DNA of 64,000 nucleotides from CF-167 sp963695195 (GTDB taxonomy: Bacteria; Chloroflexota; Limnocylindria; QHBO01). Where the stretch lies: contig CAVOGE010000007.1 in the NCBI GenBank assembly GCA_963695195.1, positions 558,001 to 622,000 of the forward strand, in the 5' to 3' direction. This document shows, one piece after another, positions 46,636-57,118 of the stretch; positions within the stretch are counted from its first letter, which is position 1; each line of letters opens with the position of its first letter. The notes beneath the pieces are model-generated. The model saw nothing but the letters and a program-made list of their open reading frames with translations. It did not search any database and was not told the DNA's origin. Position numbers and translations under genes: made by a program.

Positions 46636-47391
46636 CTAGCTTCCAGCGCGAATCTCGAGGGTGACCCCGAGGGTGGTCAAGGTCGATGAGACCGCGCCCG
46701 CCGCCCGAACCGACACGAGGGGCGCGGGCTGGTTACCGGCGAGTACCAGGCGAATGACGTGGCGACCGAGCACGCAGACCGCCCCGCCGCCGATCGCCAG
46801 GAACTCCAGCCCGAGGTTGGCCACGCACGCTGCCGCGAGCGCCACTGGATCCGGAACCGGGATCTGCACTCCGACCAGCGTCGCGGCGGCGCCGAGCGGA
46901 TGGGCGAACGAGCGACGAGCGGTCATCGCCTCCGAACTCCATTCGGGTCCGACTGAGCGGTGCCTGATCAGGAACGGCGGTAGCTCAGGGCCGAGCTCGC
47001 GGGGCGTCGCCGTCCACCACTCCACCGCCTCGCCATCCAACCCCTGGCGGCTGCCGTGGACAACGGGACCGATGCTGCTGCCGTTGGCCTGGAGCCGGGC
47101 GACGGTTCCGCGGATCCCGTCGTCGGCGAGTGCGTAGGTCACGAATCCTCCGCCTCGCTCCAGCGACCGCACCGCGGCGCGACCGACCGCCCATCCCTGC
47201 GCCGCCGCCGCATCCTCGACCCCGATCAGCTCCAGGTACGCGTCGCCCAGGAAGGCGAGGCGATTGAAGGTGCCGAGGCCCGGATGCCGCCCGCCGCCGG
47301 TGAACGCCAGGCCGACCCGCTCGGTCAGTTCGGCGGCGGCCGCGTCGGGGTCGGCGACTGCGATCACCACGTGGTCGATGCCGGTTGGCAT
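46636..47391 (-). CDS. VOC/glyoxalase-like domain protein
   Basis: 251 residues. The N-terminal half begins GIDHVVIAVADPDAAAAELT with the first metal-binding His, and GGGRHPGLGTFNRLAFLGDA-YLELIGV follows, the pattern of the Glyoxalase_3-like family. A second, weaker VOC half starts at about 160 (LVGVQIPVPDPVALAAACVA). The substrate is unknown. It is inserted on the opposite strand between the carboxyltransferase and the other leucine-catabolism genes. TAGGAT lies 6 bases before the ATG. Confidence 0.82.
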   Translation of the reverse strand: MPTGIDHVVIAVADPDAAAAELTERVGLAFTGGGRHPGLGTFNRLAFLGDAYLELIGVEDAAAAQGWAVGRAAVRSLERGGGFVTYALADDGIRGTVARLQANGSSIGPVVHGSRQGLDGEAVEWWTATPRELGPELPPFLIRHRSVGPEWSSEAMTARRSFAHPLGAAATLVGVQIPVPDPVALAAACVANLGLEFLAIGGGAVCVLGRHVIRLVLAGNQPAPLVSVRAAGAVSSTLTTLGVTLEIRAGS

Positions 47392-47397
47392 GGGGGC

Positions 47398-47403
47398 ATC
47401 CTA
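47398..47403 (-). promoter_or_regulatory. Candidate leaderless -10 element before the VOC gene
   Basis: TAGGAT on the minus strand, 6 bases before the ATG at 47391. Confidence 0.5.
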
Positions 47404-47419
47404 CCGCCGGCCCCGGTGG

Positions 47420-47425
47420 TAGGCT
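47420..47425 (+). promoter_or_regulatory. Candidate leaderless -10 element before the SseB-like gene
   Basis: TAGGCT, 7 bases before the ATG at 47433. Confidence 0.5.
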
Positions 47426-47432
47426 CCGACGC

Positions 47433-48239
47433 ATGGCCCTGGAACGCCCCGCCCCCGGTTCGCACGACCGCTCGACCCCGTCGGGTACGCTCGAGGAGAG
47501 CTCCGCCGCAATCTTCGAGGCGATGCTCGCCGCACGGGGCGCGGAGCAGCGCGGCGATGCCGGACGGGGGACGCTCGATGCCTTCTATCGCACGGTGATG
47601 GACGGCACCCTCCTGCTCCCCGTCCCGCCCGACCACGGCGAGGAGGCCAGGGCGGCACTCGCTTCGGCGATCAACGACCACGACGAGGTGGAGGTGAGCG
47701 TCATGCTGGCGGTGGATGCCGACGGGAATCCGACAAGCGTCTGCTTCGCGTCGGTGGCGGCACTCTCGGCCTGGGCGCCGCGCGGTACGGCGACACTGCC
47801 CCTTCCCGCGCGAATCGCCATCGCCAACATGGCCGCCGCCGGCGTCCCGTCGATCATGGATCCGGCCGGACCGATCCCCTACCGATTCGAGACCGATGAG
47901 CTCGCAGCGCTCGCATCGGGCCTTCTTCCCGGGACCGGTGAGCCGCTGGCGCCGGCGACCGAGCGACGTTCGATCCGCCTCCGCCTGGCCGGCCGGCAGG
48001 GGCTGGTGCTCGAGGCTCCGCTGCGGGACGCGTTGCGTGGCACCGAGGTGGAGGCCGCCTGGCTGGTCGAGTCGGAGACCGATGGGCAGCGGCGCCTGAT
48101 GCTCGGCCTGCTGGGCGACGACGGCGCTTCGGTCACCGTGGACGTGCCGGATGGGACCGAGGTGGTCTGGCTGGAGGAGCCGCTGCTGGGATCGGTCCGC
48201 GCGGTGGCCGAGCCCTTCTACCGGAAGGGTCGACGATGA
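47433..48239 (+). CDS. SseB-like protein
   Basis: 268 residues. N-terminal SseB-type domain: FYRTVMDGTLLLPVPPDHGE, VCFASVAALSAWAPRG, IANMAAAGVPSIMDPAGPIP. A C-terminal domain follows (LRDALRGTEVEAAWLVESET, RRLMLGLLGDDGA) as in two-domain SseB proteins. In enterobacteria SseB is an enhanced-serine-sensitivity protein and a secretion factor in some species; the function in other bacteria is unknown. Its stop overlaps the start of the enoyl-CoA hydratase gene (ATGA), so it heads the leucine-catabolism operon. Confidence 0.78.
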   Translation: MALERPAPGSHDRSTPSGTLEESSAAIFEAMLAARGAEQRGDAGRGTLDAFYRTVMDGTLLLPVPPDHGEEARAALASAINDHDEVEVSVMLAVDADGNPTSVCFASVAALSAWAPRGTATLPLPARIAIANMAAAGVPSIMDPAGPIPYRFETDELAALASGLLPGTGEPLAPATERRSIRLRLAGRQGLVLEAPLRDALRGTEVEAAWLVESETDGQRRLMLGLLGDDGASVTVDVPDGTEVVWLEEPLLGSVRAVAEPFYRKGRR

Positions 48240-49027
48240 GCGACGTACTCCGGCTCGAGCGTAAGGGAAGCGTGGCGTGGGTCACGATGACCCGGCCCGG
48301 CGTACGCAACGCCTTCAACGCCGAGCTGATCGCCGCGCTCCGGGAAGCGTTTGCGGGGCTGCGCGAGGAGCCGCCGGAGCAGCTGCGAGCGGTGGTGCTG
48401 GGCGGCGAGGGGAAGGCGTTCTCGGCCGGTGCCGACATCGCCTGGCAACGGGCGGCCATGTCGCTGACGATGGAGGAGAACGAGGCCGACGCCGGGCTCC
48501 TCCAGGAGATGCTTGCTGCGATCGACGAGTGCCCGGTACCGGTACTCGCGCGGGTCCACGGGGCCGCGCTGGGCGGCGGGATGGCGCTCTGCTGCGTGGC
48601 GGATATCACGCTCGCAACCGCGGACACCATCTTTGGATTCACCGAGACCAAGCTTGGCCTGGTCCCCGCGGTGATCAGCCCGTTCGTCCTGCCGCGCATC
48701 GGCGAGGGCAATGCGCGGGCGCTGTTCCCCACCGGCGAGCGCTTCGGCGCGGGGCGCGCACTCCAGATCGGCCTCGTCCACGAGGTGTTGCCAGACGAGT
48801 CGGCGCTTGATCTTCGGGTGGCGGCGCTGCTGGCCGAGATCGGATCGGCGGGTCCGAACGCCGCGCGCACCGCCAAGGCGCTCATCCGCGAGCGGCGGGA
48901 CATGACTCACGACGCGGCGCGCGCCTCCACGGTCCGTCGCGCCGCACGGCAGCGCGTCTCGCCGGAGGGAGAGGAGGGGCTGGCCGCGTTCCTCGAGAAG
49001 CGGGCACCGTCCTGGCGGCAGGAGTAG
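48236..49027 (+). CDS. Enoyl-CoA hydratase/isomerase, probably methylglutaconyl-CoA hydratase
   Basis: 263 residues, crotonase fold. VTMTRPGVRNAFNAELIAAL, oxyanion-hole AFSAGADIAWQRA, RVHGAALGGGMALCCVADIT with the Gly-rich second oxyanion site, and TIFGFTETKLGLVPAVISPF with catalytic Glu positions. The specific reaction, hydration of 3-methylglutaconyl-CoA to HMG-CoA, is inferred from neighbours encoding carboxylase alpha and beta subunits and HMG-CoA lyase, which catalyse the steps before and after it. General beta-oxidation hydratase is the alternative. Confidence 0.87.
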   Translation: MSDVLRLERKGSVAWVTMTRPGVRNAFNAELIAALREAFAGLREEPPEQLRAVVLGGEGKAFSAGADIAWQRAAMSLTMEENEADAGLLQEMLAAIDECPVPVLARVHGAALGGGMALCCVADITLATADTIFGFTETKLGLVPAVISPFVLPRIGEGNARALFPTGERFGAGRALQIGLVHEVLPDESALDLRVAALLAEIGSAGPNAARTAKALIRERRDMTHDAARASTVRRAARQRVSPEGEEGLAAFLEKRAPSWRQE

Positions 49028-49043
49028 CCGCCGCCGGCTCTGC

Positions 49044-49049
49044 GACAAT
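49044..49049 (+). promoter_or_regulatory. Candidate leaderless -10 element before the HTH-biotin carboxylase gene
   Basis: GACAAT, 6 bases before the ATG at 49056; the same element and spacing precede the gene at 32487. No ribosome-binding site is visible. Confidence 0.4.
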
Positions 49050-49055
49050 CGCGAC

Positions 49056-51056
<2,001 letters not shown>

Positions 51057-51068
51057 GATGGCCGCCCG

Positions 51069-51971
51069 ATGACCCGCCCCGAGGTGCGCATCTACGAGGT
51101 CGGCCCGCGTGACGGCCTGCAGGCCGAGGCGGTCGTGGTCCCGACCGATGCGAAGCTGCACTTCATCTCCCTGCTGGCCGATGCCGGACTGCGCGACATC
51201 GAGTCGACCTCGTTTGTGCGCGCGGACGCGATCCCGCAGCTGGCCGACGCCGATGAGCTGATGAGCGGCCTGGAACGGCGCCCGGGTGTCCGGTACCCGG
51301 TGCTCGTCCCGAACAGCCGCGGCATGGACCGCGCGCTCGCCGCAGGCGCCGATGCGATCTGCCTGTTCACCGCGGCCTCTGAGGCATACGCGCAGGCGAA
51401 CATCCGGATGAGCATCGACCAGTCGCTCACCGCCTTCGCCGCGGTGGTGGCCGCCGCGCGAGAGCGCGGGATCTGGGTGCGCGCCTACGTGAGCGCCGCC
51501 TTCGGCTGCCCATACAGCGGCGAGGTGGACGCCCGGCAGGTCGTCTCGGTCAGCGAGCGGCTGCTCGCGCTGGGGATCGACGAGCTGAGCATCTCCGACA
51601 CGGTCGGCGTGGCCGCACCGACCGACCTGCGGCGTGTGCTCGGAGCGCTCGAGGCGGCAGGTATCGGCCCAGAAGTCATCGCGCTCCACCTGCACGACAC
51701 GCGCGGCACGGCACTCGCCAACGTGGTGACCGCCATGGAGCTCGGGGTGCGATCCTTTGATGCTTCGACCGGTGGCACCGGAGGCTCGCCGTACGCCCCC
51801 GGCTCGGCCGGCAATCTCGCCACCGAGGATCTCGTCTACCTGCTCGACCGGGAGGGGGTCCGCAGCGGCGTGGACCTCGACCGCGTCCTGGCGGCGGCGC
51901 GGTTCATCGCCGGCGAGCTCGGCCGTGAGGTGAGCAGTCGCGTCGGCCGAGCCGGCGGCTGGCCACGCTGA
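51069..51971 (+). CDS. mvaB: Hydroxymethylglutaryl-CoA lyase
   Basis: 300 residues. Cleaves HMG-CoA to acetyl-CoA and acetoacetate, the last step of leucine degradation. Family motifs: YEVGPRDGLQAEAVVVPTDA (substrate Arg and metal Asp), IESTSFVRADAIPQLADADE, LFTAASEAYAQANIRMSIDQ, YVSAAFGCPYSGEVD, LHLHDTRGTALANV (metal His pair) and the catalytic loop around GGTGGSPYAPGSAGNLATED, in which the classical GGCPFAKG Cys is replaced by Ser. TAAGAT, overlapping the upstream stop, lies 9 bases before the ATG. Confidence 0.9.
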   Translation: MTRPEVRIYEVGPRDGLQAEAVVVPTDAKLHFISLLADAGLRDIESTSFVRADAIPQLADADELMSGLERRPGVRYPVLVPNSRGMDRALAAGADAICLFTAASEAYAQANIRMSIDQSLTAFAAVVAAARERGIWVRAYVSAAFGCPYSGEVDARQVVSVSERLLALGIDELSISDTVGVAAPTDLRRVLGALEAAGIGPEVIALHLHDTRGTALANVVTAMELGVRSFDASTGGTGGSPYAPGSAGNLATEDLVYLLDREGVRSGVDLDRVLAAARFIAGELGREVSSRVGRAGGWPR

Positions 51972-51988
51972 TGCTCGACCGGGAGCGC

Positions 51989-51994
51989 TAGGAT
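51989..51994 (+). promoter_or_regulatory. Candidate leaderless -10 element before the nucleoside hydrolase gene
   Basis: TAGGAT, 7 bases before the ATG at 52002. It overlaps the in-frame ATG at 51993, which supports 52002 as the start. Confidence 0.45.
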
Positions 51995-52001
51995 GGATGC
52001 G

Positions 52002-52964
52002 ATGGAGGCGCGCCCGATCATCCTGGATGTCGACACCGGCATCGACGACATGGTCGCCCTGCTCATCGCCGCCACCGCCCCCGAGCTCAACCTGCGTGGA
52101 GTCACCTGCGTGGCCGGCAACGTCGAGATCAACCACGTCGCCCGCAACACGGCCACGATCCTTCAGATGGTCGGCCGGCAGGACGTCCCCGTCAGCATCG
52201 GCGCCGCGAGACCGCTCGCCCGGCGCCTGCGCACCGCGCCCGAGACGCACGGCCCCACGGGCACCGGCTACGTCGAGCTGCGCGACGAGGACAAGGCGCT
52301 CAGGGCGACGGAATTCACCGCGGTCCCCGCCCCGCAGTACTTCGGCGCCCACGTGGACCGCCACCCCGGCGAGCTCACGGTGGTGGCGCTCGGCCCACTC
52401 ACCAACCTGGCGGCAGCGTCCCAACTCGGCGTGGACATGGTCAACGGGCTGCGCGAGGTGATCTGGATGGGCGGGACGCTTCAGACGCGCGGGAACACCA
52501 CCGATACCGGCGAGTGGAACGCCTGCGTCGATCCCGAGGCGGCCGAAGCGTGCCTGCGCGGCGGCGTGATCGACCGGGTCTTCCCGCTCGACGCGACGCA
52601 GGACGTGGTGTTCACGCTCGACGACCTCGACGGGCTCCCCGGCACCGCGCTGTCGGCGATCGTTCGAGACGCGATCCGGTTCTACGTGGCATTCCATCGC
52701 GAGTCCGATGGGATCGATGGCTGCTACCTGCACGACCCGGTCACGCTCATCGGGTCGCTGCTGACGCCTGACCTGGTGACGGAGACGGTGCACGAAGCGC
52801 TCGCCTGCGACACCAGCGCTGATCTGCAGGCGGCCGGGAGCCTGTATCGATCGACCGATGAGGGGCGGCCGCACGCGGAGATCGCCACGGCCATCGATCC
52901 CGAGGGCATGAAGGCCGAGCTGCTGGCGCGACTGGCGCGAGCGGTCGCGGCGCCTGAACGATAG
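52002..52964 (+). CDS. Nucleoside hydrolase (inosine/uridine-preferring type)
   Basis: 320 residues. Hydrolyses ribonucleosides to base and ribose. The calcium-binding signature IILDVDTGIDDMVALLIAA is at the N-terminus; GVTCVAGNVEINHVARNT follows; the late catalytic region has DTGEWNACVDPEAAEACL and YLHDPVTLIGSLLTPDLV. The start at 52002 is favoured by a TAGGAT element 7 bases upstream; 51993 is an alternative. The ECF transporter genes start 20 bases after its stop, strongly suggesting import of nucleosides or bases coupled to their cleavage. Confidence 0.9.
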   Translation: MEARPIILDVDTGIDDMVALLIAATAPELNLRGVTCVAGNVEINHVARNTATILQMVGRQDVPVSIGAARPLARRLRTAPETHGPTGTGYVELRDEDKALRATEFTAVPAPQYFGAHVDRHPGELTVVALGPLTNLAAASQLGVDMVNGLREVIWMGGTLQTRGNTTDTGEWNACVDPEAAEACLRGGVIDRVFPLDATQDVVFTLDDLDGLPGTALSAIVRDAIRFYVAFHRESDGIDGCYLHDPVTLIGSLLTPDLVTETVHEALACDTSADLQAAGSLYRSTDEGRPHAEIATAIDPEGMKAELLARLARAVAAPER

Positions 52965-52984
52965 GACCACGAGGGAGGCAAGAG

Positions 52985-54226
52985 GTGGAATCTGCACGCT
53001 GGACCAGGGCCGCGATCGGCCTCGCCGCGGGCGCGGCACTCGGAATCGTCCTGCTGGCCATCGGTCAGGCCTGGCCGATGGCGGGGGCCGTCGGCTTCAT
53101 CGCTGCGCACCTGGTGTACGCCCTGGTGACACGCTCGCAGACGGGTGAATGGGGACCGCTGCGGATCTCGGCGGGGCTCCTGGCGTTCGCCATCGCGACC
53201 TACGTAGGGATCGTTGCCTTTGGGAACTTCAGCGACCCCAACGCGGTCGACCCGACCACCTACGCCAACACCAAGGCGGCCAACTCCTGGGCACTGATCC
53301 TGACCGTCGCCATGGTGATCGGGGTCGTGGTGACCTATGGCCTGGAGCTGGTGCAGACCGGACGCCTGGCGTCGCTCTCAGGGCAGTTCGGGACGCGCAC
53401 CTACCTGCTCATGGCGGTCGGCATCGGCGTCAACATCATCCTCGGACAGACGGTCGCGTCTGCCCTCAAGATCCCGATCTACCTCGACTCGATCGGCACG
53501 ATCCTCGTCGGCGTGCTGTGTGGCCCGATCGCTGGGGCGATCACCGGCGGGCTCGGCAACATCCTGTGGTCGTATGTCATCCCGCCTCCGTTCCAGTATC
53601 AGCCGGCCGCCGCCTTCGCCATCACCGCGGTGGCGATCGGGGTGATCGCCGGCCTGCTCGGTCGCGCCGGCTTCCTCCGACCCCGACCGAATCGATCGAC
53701 CGGGGTGCTGCTGGTCGGCGGTGCCGTGACGGTCGGCCTCGTCGGCGGCCTGGCCTGGGCGGCATCGCAGGCGTACACCAGGATCTTCGAGACCGAGATC
53801 AGCCTCTTCCCCGACCCCGCCAACGTGGACGCGATCTTCGTGGTCCTGGGTTGGCTGGCCCTGGGGCTGGTCGTGCTCGCGGTGCTCGGTCTGTTCGCCC
53901 TGCTGCTGGTGCGCAGGGATCTGACCGCTGCCTACGTCGTGGTGGCCGGCGTGCTGACCGGCATTGTGGCGGCACTGATCAGCGCCCCCATTGCAGCCGG
54001 CGTGTTCGGCGGCGTGACGGCGTCCGGCACCGACTTCCTGGTCGCCGCCTTCCGACAGGCCGGCCTCGACGTGGAGGCGGCCACCACCGGGCAGGGGCTG
54101 ATCTCCGACCCGATCGACAAGGTGACCACCTTCTTCACCGTCTACCTGATCCTGGCCGCGCTCGCCACGCGGTTCAAGGCGCGCTTCCCGCAGGGGGAGA
54201 TGGTGCTCGAGGAGGCGCGCCCCTGA
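52985..54226 (+). CDS. ECF transporter substrate-binding membrane protein (S component), enlarged
   Basis: 413 residues, GTG start with a GGGAGG site upstream. About eleven or twelve hydrophobic segments, double the usual S-component size, so it may contain an S domain plus extra helices. The segment VGIGVNIILGQTVASALKIP, then IYLDSIGTILVGVLCGPIAG and AITGGLGNILWSY, is the classical S-component core (helices 1-3 with the AxxxA-type coupling surface). Substrate is inferred to be a nucleoside or nucleobase from the adjacent nucleoside hydrolase. T and ATPase genes follow without gaps. Confidence 0.85.
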   Translation: MESARWTRAAIGLAAGAALGIVLLAIGQAWPMAGAVGFIAAHLVYALVTRSQTGEWGPLRISAGLLAFAIATYVGIVAFGNFSDPNAVDPTTYANTKAANSWALILTVAMVIGVVVTYGLELVQTGRLASLSGQFGTRTYLLMAVGIGVNIILGQTVASALKIPIYLDSIGTILVGVLCGPIAGAITGGLGNILWSYVIPPPFQYQPAAAFAITAVAIGVIAGLLGRAGFLRPRPNRSTGVLLVGGAVTVGLVGGLAWAASQAYTRIFETEISLFPDPANVDAIFVVLGWLALGLVVLAVLGLFALLLVRRDLTAAYVVVAGVLTGIVAALISAPIAAGVFGGVTASGTDFLVAAFRQAGLDVEAATTGQGLISDPIDKVTTFFTVYLILAALATRFKARFPQGEMVLEEARP

Positions 54227-55023
54227 CCGATCGCCTGCCGCCGTTTCTGGGGAGGCCGGGGCCGAGCGTCGTCCACCGGCTCAACCCGCTCACCAAGGCG
54301 GCGCTCGCGGCGGTCAGCACCGCGCTGGCCATCGGGCTCGGCGGGATCTGGGGGCCCGCGCTCCTCACCGCCGTCGCGGTGCTGGTCCCCGCGCTGCTGG
54401 CGGGGATCGGTTGGCGCCTGTCGAAAACCGCGCTGTTGCTGACCCTGCCGATCGCTATCAGCGTGCTCGTCGTCAACCTGTTCTTCTACCCGGCCGGTCG
54501 TGAGGTGCTCTTCGCGATCGGGCCGATACGAGCGACCGCCGAAGGCCTTGCCTTTGCCGTTGAGACGCTGGCGCGCATCGGCGCCATCAGTGGCGCGATC
54601 ACCCTGTTCTACCTGACCACGCCGGCGGGAGACCTGGTGCTCGACCTTGAGCGACGCGGGGTCTCGCCGCGGATCGCATTCGTTGTGCTGGCAGCCGTCC
54701 AGACGGTGCCGACACTTGTCGAGCGCGCCATCGCCATCACCGCTGCCCAGCGGGCACGCGGCCTCGATACCGAGGGATCGCTGCGGCGCCGCCTGCGCGG
54801 CGTGCTGCCGCTGGCAGGTCCGGTGCTGCTCGGATCGATCGCCGAGGTCGAGGAGCGCACCGTGGCCCTGGAAGCGCGCGGCTTTACCCGACCGGGACGG
54901 CGCACCCTGCTGTGGCACCCGCCCGACTCTGACCGCCAGGCGGTCGCCCGCTGGTTGTTGGTCGCCACGGTCCCGGTCCTGCTGGCGGCCCGTGCACTCG
55001 GCTGGCTCGCGTGGCTGGGCTGA
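54223..55023 (+). CDS. ecfT: ECF transporter T component, probable CTG start
   Basis: 266 residues. The energy-coupling membrane protein: HRLNPLTKAALAAVSTALAI at the N-terminus and the two signature ARG-type motifs, here AAQRARGLDTEGS and ALEARGFTRPGR, that contact the ATPases. About five membrane helices. No ATG, GTG or TTG is available in frame before the conserved core; a CTG at 54223 overlaps the previous stop (CTGA) and is preceded by GAGGAGG 7 bases upstream, so it is the likely initiator. The next gene overlaps by one base. Confidence 0.87.
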   Translation: MTDRLPPFLGRPGPSVVHRLNPLTKAALAAVSTALAIGLGGIWGPALLTAVAVLVPALLAGIGWRLSKTALLLTLPIAISVLVVNLFFYPAGREVLFAIGPIRATAEGLAFAVETLARIGAISGAITLFYLTTPAGDLVLDLERRGVSPRIAFVVLAAVQTVPTLVERAIAITAAQRARGLDTEGSLRRRLRGVLPLAGPVLLGSIAEVEERTVALEARGFTRPGRRTLLWHPPDSDRQAVARWLLVATVPVLLAARALGWLAWLG

Positions 55024-55853
55024 TGCTTACCTTCGAGTCGGTCAGCTACCGCTACGCCGGCGCGGCACGACCATCACTACAGGACGTGAGCGTGGTGATC
55101 GGCGGTGGCGAAGTGGTCGGCCTGGTCGGCGCGTCGGAGGCCGGCAAGACGACCCTATGCCTCGTCGCCGCCGGTCTCGCTCCCCGCACGGTCCGCGGGA
55201 CGCTCACGGGGCGAATCCTGCTCGACGGGACCGACATGGCGCCGCTGGCCATTCACGAACTCGCAGGCCGCGTCGGGATCGCCTTTGCCAACCCCGCCAC
55301 GCAACTCTCCGGGGTCGCCGGCACGGTCTACGAGGAGGTCGCCTTCGGACCGATGAACCTGGGCCTTTCCCGTTCCGAGGTGGTCGATCGCACCGAAGAT
55401 GCCCTGACAGCGCTGCGGATCACCGTTCTTGCTGGACGTGACCCGGCCCTCCTCTCCGGCGGGCAGCAGCAGCTCGTGGCGATGGCCGGTCTGATGGCGC
55501 TGCGGCCGACACACCTGATCCTCGACGAGCCCACCGCCCAGCTCGATCCGGCCGGGACGCGACTGGTCGCCGAGGCGCTCGCACGCTTGGCCATGGAAGG
55601 CGCATCGATCCTCGTGGCCGAGCAGAAGACCGATCTGCTGCTCGCCATCTGCGACCGGGTCGTGGCGCTCGACGCCGGACGCGTGACGCTCGACGGGCCG
55701 GCGGCCGAGGTGCTGGGCGATCCGCGGCTCGCCGATCTGGGTGTCGCGGCTCCCGCAGCGGTGCGGTTGCGACGGCTCGCCGATGACGCCGCGCTCGGCC
55801 AGGCGGCGCTGGCCCACCTCGACGGGGCGCTCGCGCTGGAGGCGACGGCCTGA
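55023..55853 (+). CDS. ecfA1: ECF transporter ATPase 1
   Basis: 276 residues. Walker A is VGLVGASEAGKTTLC, Q-loop region IAFANPATQLSGVAGTVYEE (with QLSG where Q-loop is expected), signature LSGGQQQLVAMAGLMAL, and Walker B HLILDEPTAQLDP followed by the H-loop VAEQKTD, where a Gln replaces the usual switch His. So ATP binding is intact but the switch residue is atypical. Starts at ATG 55023 (TGATG overlap) rather than the earlier GTG. Confidence 0.9.
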   Translation: MLTFESVSYRYAGAARPSLQDVSVVIGGGEVVGLVGASEAGKTTLCLVAAGLAPRTVRGTLTGRILLDGTDMAPLAIHELAGRVGIAFANPATQLSGVAGTVYEEVAFGPMNLGLSRSEVVDRTEDALTALRITVLAGRDPALLSGGQQQLVAMAGLMALRPTHLILDEPTAQLDPAGTRLVAEALARLAMEGASILVAEQKTDLLLAICDRVVALDAGRVTLDGPAAEVLGDPRLADLGVAAPAAVRLRRLADDAALGQAALAHLDGALALEATA

Positions 55854-56665
55854 TGCCCGAGCTCGCCATGGAGTCGGTGGTGCACGTTTACGAGCGTGGC
55901 TCCGTTCGTGCGCTCGACGGAGTCTCGCTGCGCATAGCGGCAGGCGAACGGGTCGCGCTCATCGGGCAGAACGGCAGCGGCAAGACGACGCTGGTACGGC
56001 ACCTGAACGGGCTCCTCAGGCCGACCAGCGGTCGCGTGTCGCTGGACGGACGCGACGCTGGTGCGCTGCGGGTCGCCGAGCTGGCGGGCAGCGTCGGCCT
56101 CGTCTTCCAGGATCCGGACCGTCAGATCTTCGCCGGATCGGTGGCGGCGGAGGTCGAATTCGGCCCGCGCAACCTTGGGCTGCGCGGGGCGGAGCTGCGC
56201 ACCGCGGTGGACGGTGCACTCACCGCGGTCGGGCTGTCGGACGAGGCGCGCACCAACCCGTACGACCTCGGCGCATCTCGGCGAAAGCTTCTCGCGCTGG
56301 CGTCCGTCCTGGCAATGCGCACCCAGGTTCTGATCCTGGACGAGCCGACCACCGGGCAGGACGAGCGCGGCGTGGCCACCGTTCGTGGCGTCATCGAAGC
56401 GGCCCACGCCGAGGGACGCACCGTCATCGCCATCAGCCACGACATGGAGTTCGTGGCCGGGTCGTTCGACCGGGTTGTGGTGATGAGCGCCGGGCGGATC
56501 GTCGGAGATGGTCCGCCCGCATCGGCCTTTGCGGCGTCTTCGTGGGAAATGTTGCGCTCGACCTACCTGGAGCCACCGATGGCCGCACGAGTGGGCGAGC
56601 GGCTCGGGCTGGGATCGACGCCGACCGACGCCACGCTGATCAGGGCGCTGGTTAGGGCCGGGTAG
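55853..56665 (+). CDS. ecfA2: ECF transporter ATPase 2
   Basis: 270 residues. Walker A ALIGQNGSGKTTLVRHLNGL, Q-loop VGLVFQDPDRQIFAGSVAAE, Walker B VLILDEPTTGQDERG and H-loop IAISHDMEFVAG are all canonical. The ABC signature is DLGASRRKLLALASVLAM instead of LSGGQ. In the heterodimer this gives one site with the good signature of ATPase 1 and one degenerate site, complementing the altered switch residue of ATPase 1. Overlaps the first ATPase gene by one base. Confidence 0.9.
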   Translation: MPELAMESVVHVYERGSVRALDGVSLRIAAGERVALIGQNGSGKTTLVRHLNGLLRPTSGRVSLDGRDAGALRVAELAGSVGLVFQDPDRQIFAGSVAAEVEFGPRNLGLRGAELRTAVDGALTAVGLSDEARTNPYDLGASRRKLLALASVLAMRTQVLILDEPTTGQDERGVATVRGVIEAAHAEGRTVIAISHDMEFVAGSFDRVVVMSAGRIVGDGPPASAFAASSWEMLRSTYLEPPMAARVGERLGLGSTPTDATLIRALVRAG

Positions 56666-56671
56666 CGGCGC

Positions 56672-57118
56672 TCAATAGAAGCCCGGCGGAGGCGGAAGCG
56701 GGTTGCCGTCCGCGTCGGTTCGCTCGAGGAGGGGCAGGTCGTCTCGGTGTCGGCGACCTCGGATCGGCCCCCGGATCGGCTCAGCCATGACCGAGTGGAC
56801 CACCTCGTCGAGTCGCTGCTCGATCCCGCGCAGCCCGAGGTGTCGAAGCGCCGCACCGAAGCGGTCCACGAAGGCCGAGTCCCGCAACAGGCTGAACGCC
56901 AGCGACGAGTGTGCGCGGACCAGCAGTTCGATCCCGCGGGCGGCCTCGGCGACATTGACCTGGTTGAGCCCCAGCTGGGCGTCGAGCAGGTCGAGGGCGC
57001 GATTTGCCTCGCGGCGTCCCGACGTGGTGAAGTGCGGCGTGCGGTTCACCAGGACGCGGGCGCGATAGAGGGCGCTGCGCGCCTCGGCGTTCCGATCGGA
57101 GGCGGCCGGAGAGGTCAT
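56672..57118 (-). CDS. Helical protein of unknown function
   Basis: 148 residues. All-helical pattern (RSALYRARVLVNRTPHFTTS, REANRALDLLDAQLGLNQVN, GIELLVRAHSSLAFSLLRDS), then a Pro-rich tail ending PPPPGFY. No known domain is recognised. The ATG shares bases with the start codon of the opposite-strand Nudix gene (CATG at 57116-57119). TAAGAT lies exactly 7 bases upstream, which supports this start. Confidence 0.62.
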   Translation of the reverse strand: MTSPAASDRNAEARSALYRARVLVNRTPHFTTSGRREANRALDLLDAQLGLNQVNVAEAARGIELLVRAHSSLAFSLLRDSAFVDRFGAALRHLGLRGIEQRLDEVVHSVMAEPIRGPIRGRRHRDDLPLLERTDADGNPLPPPPGFY

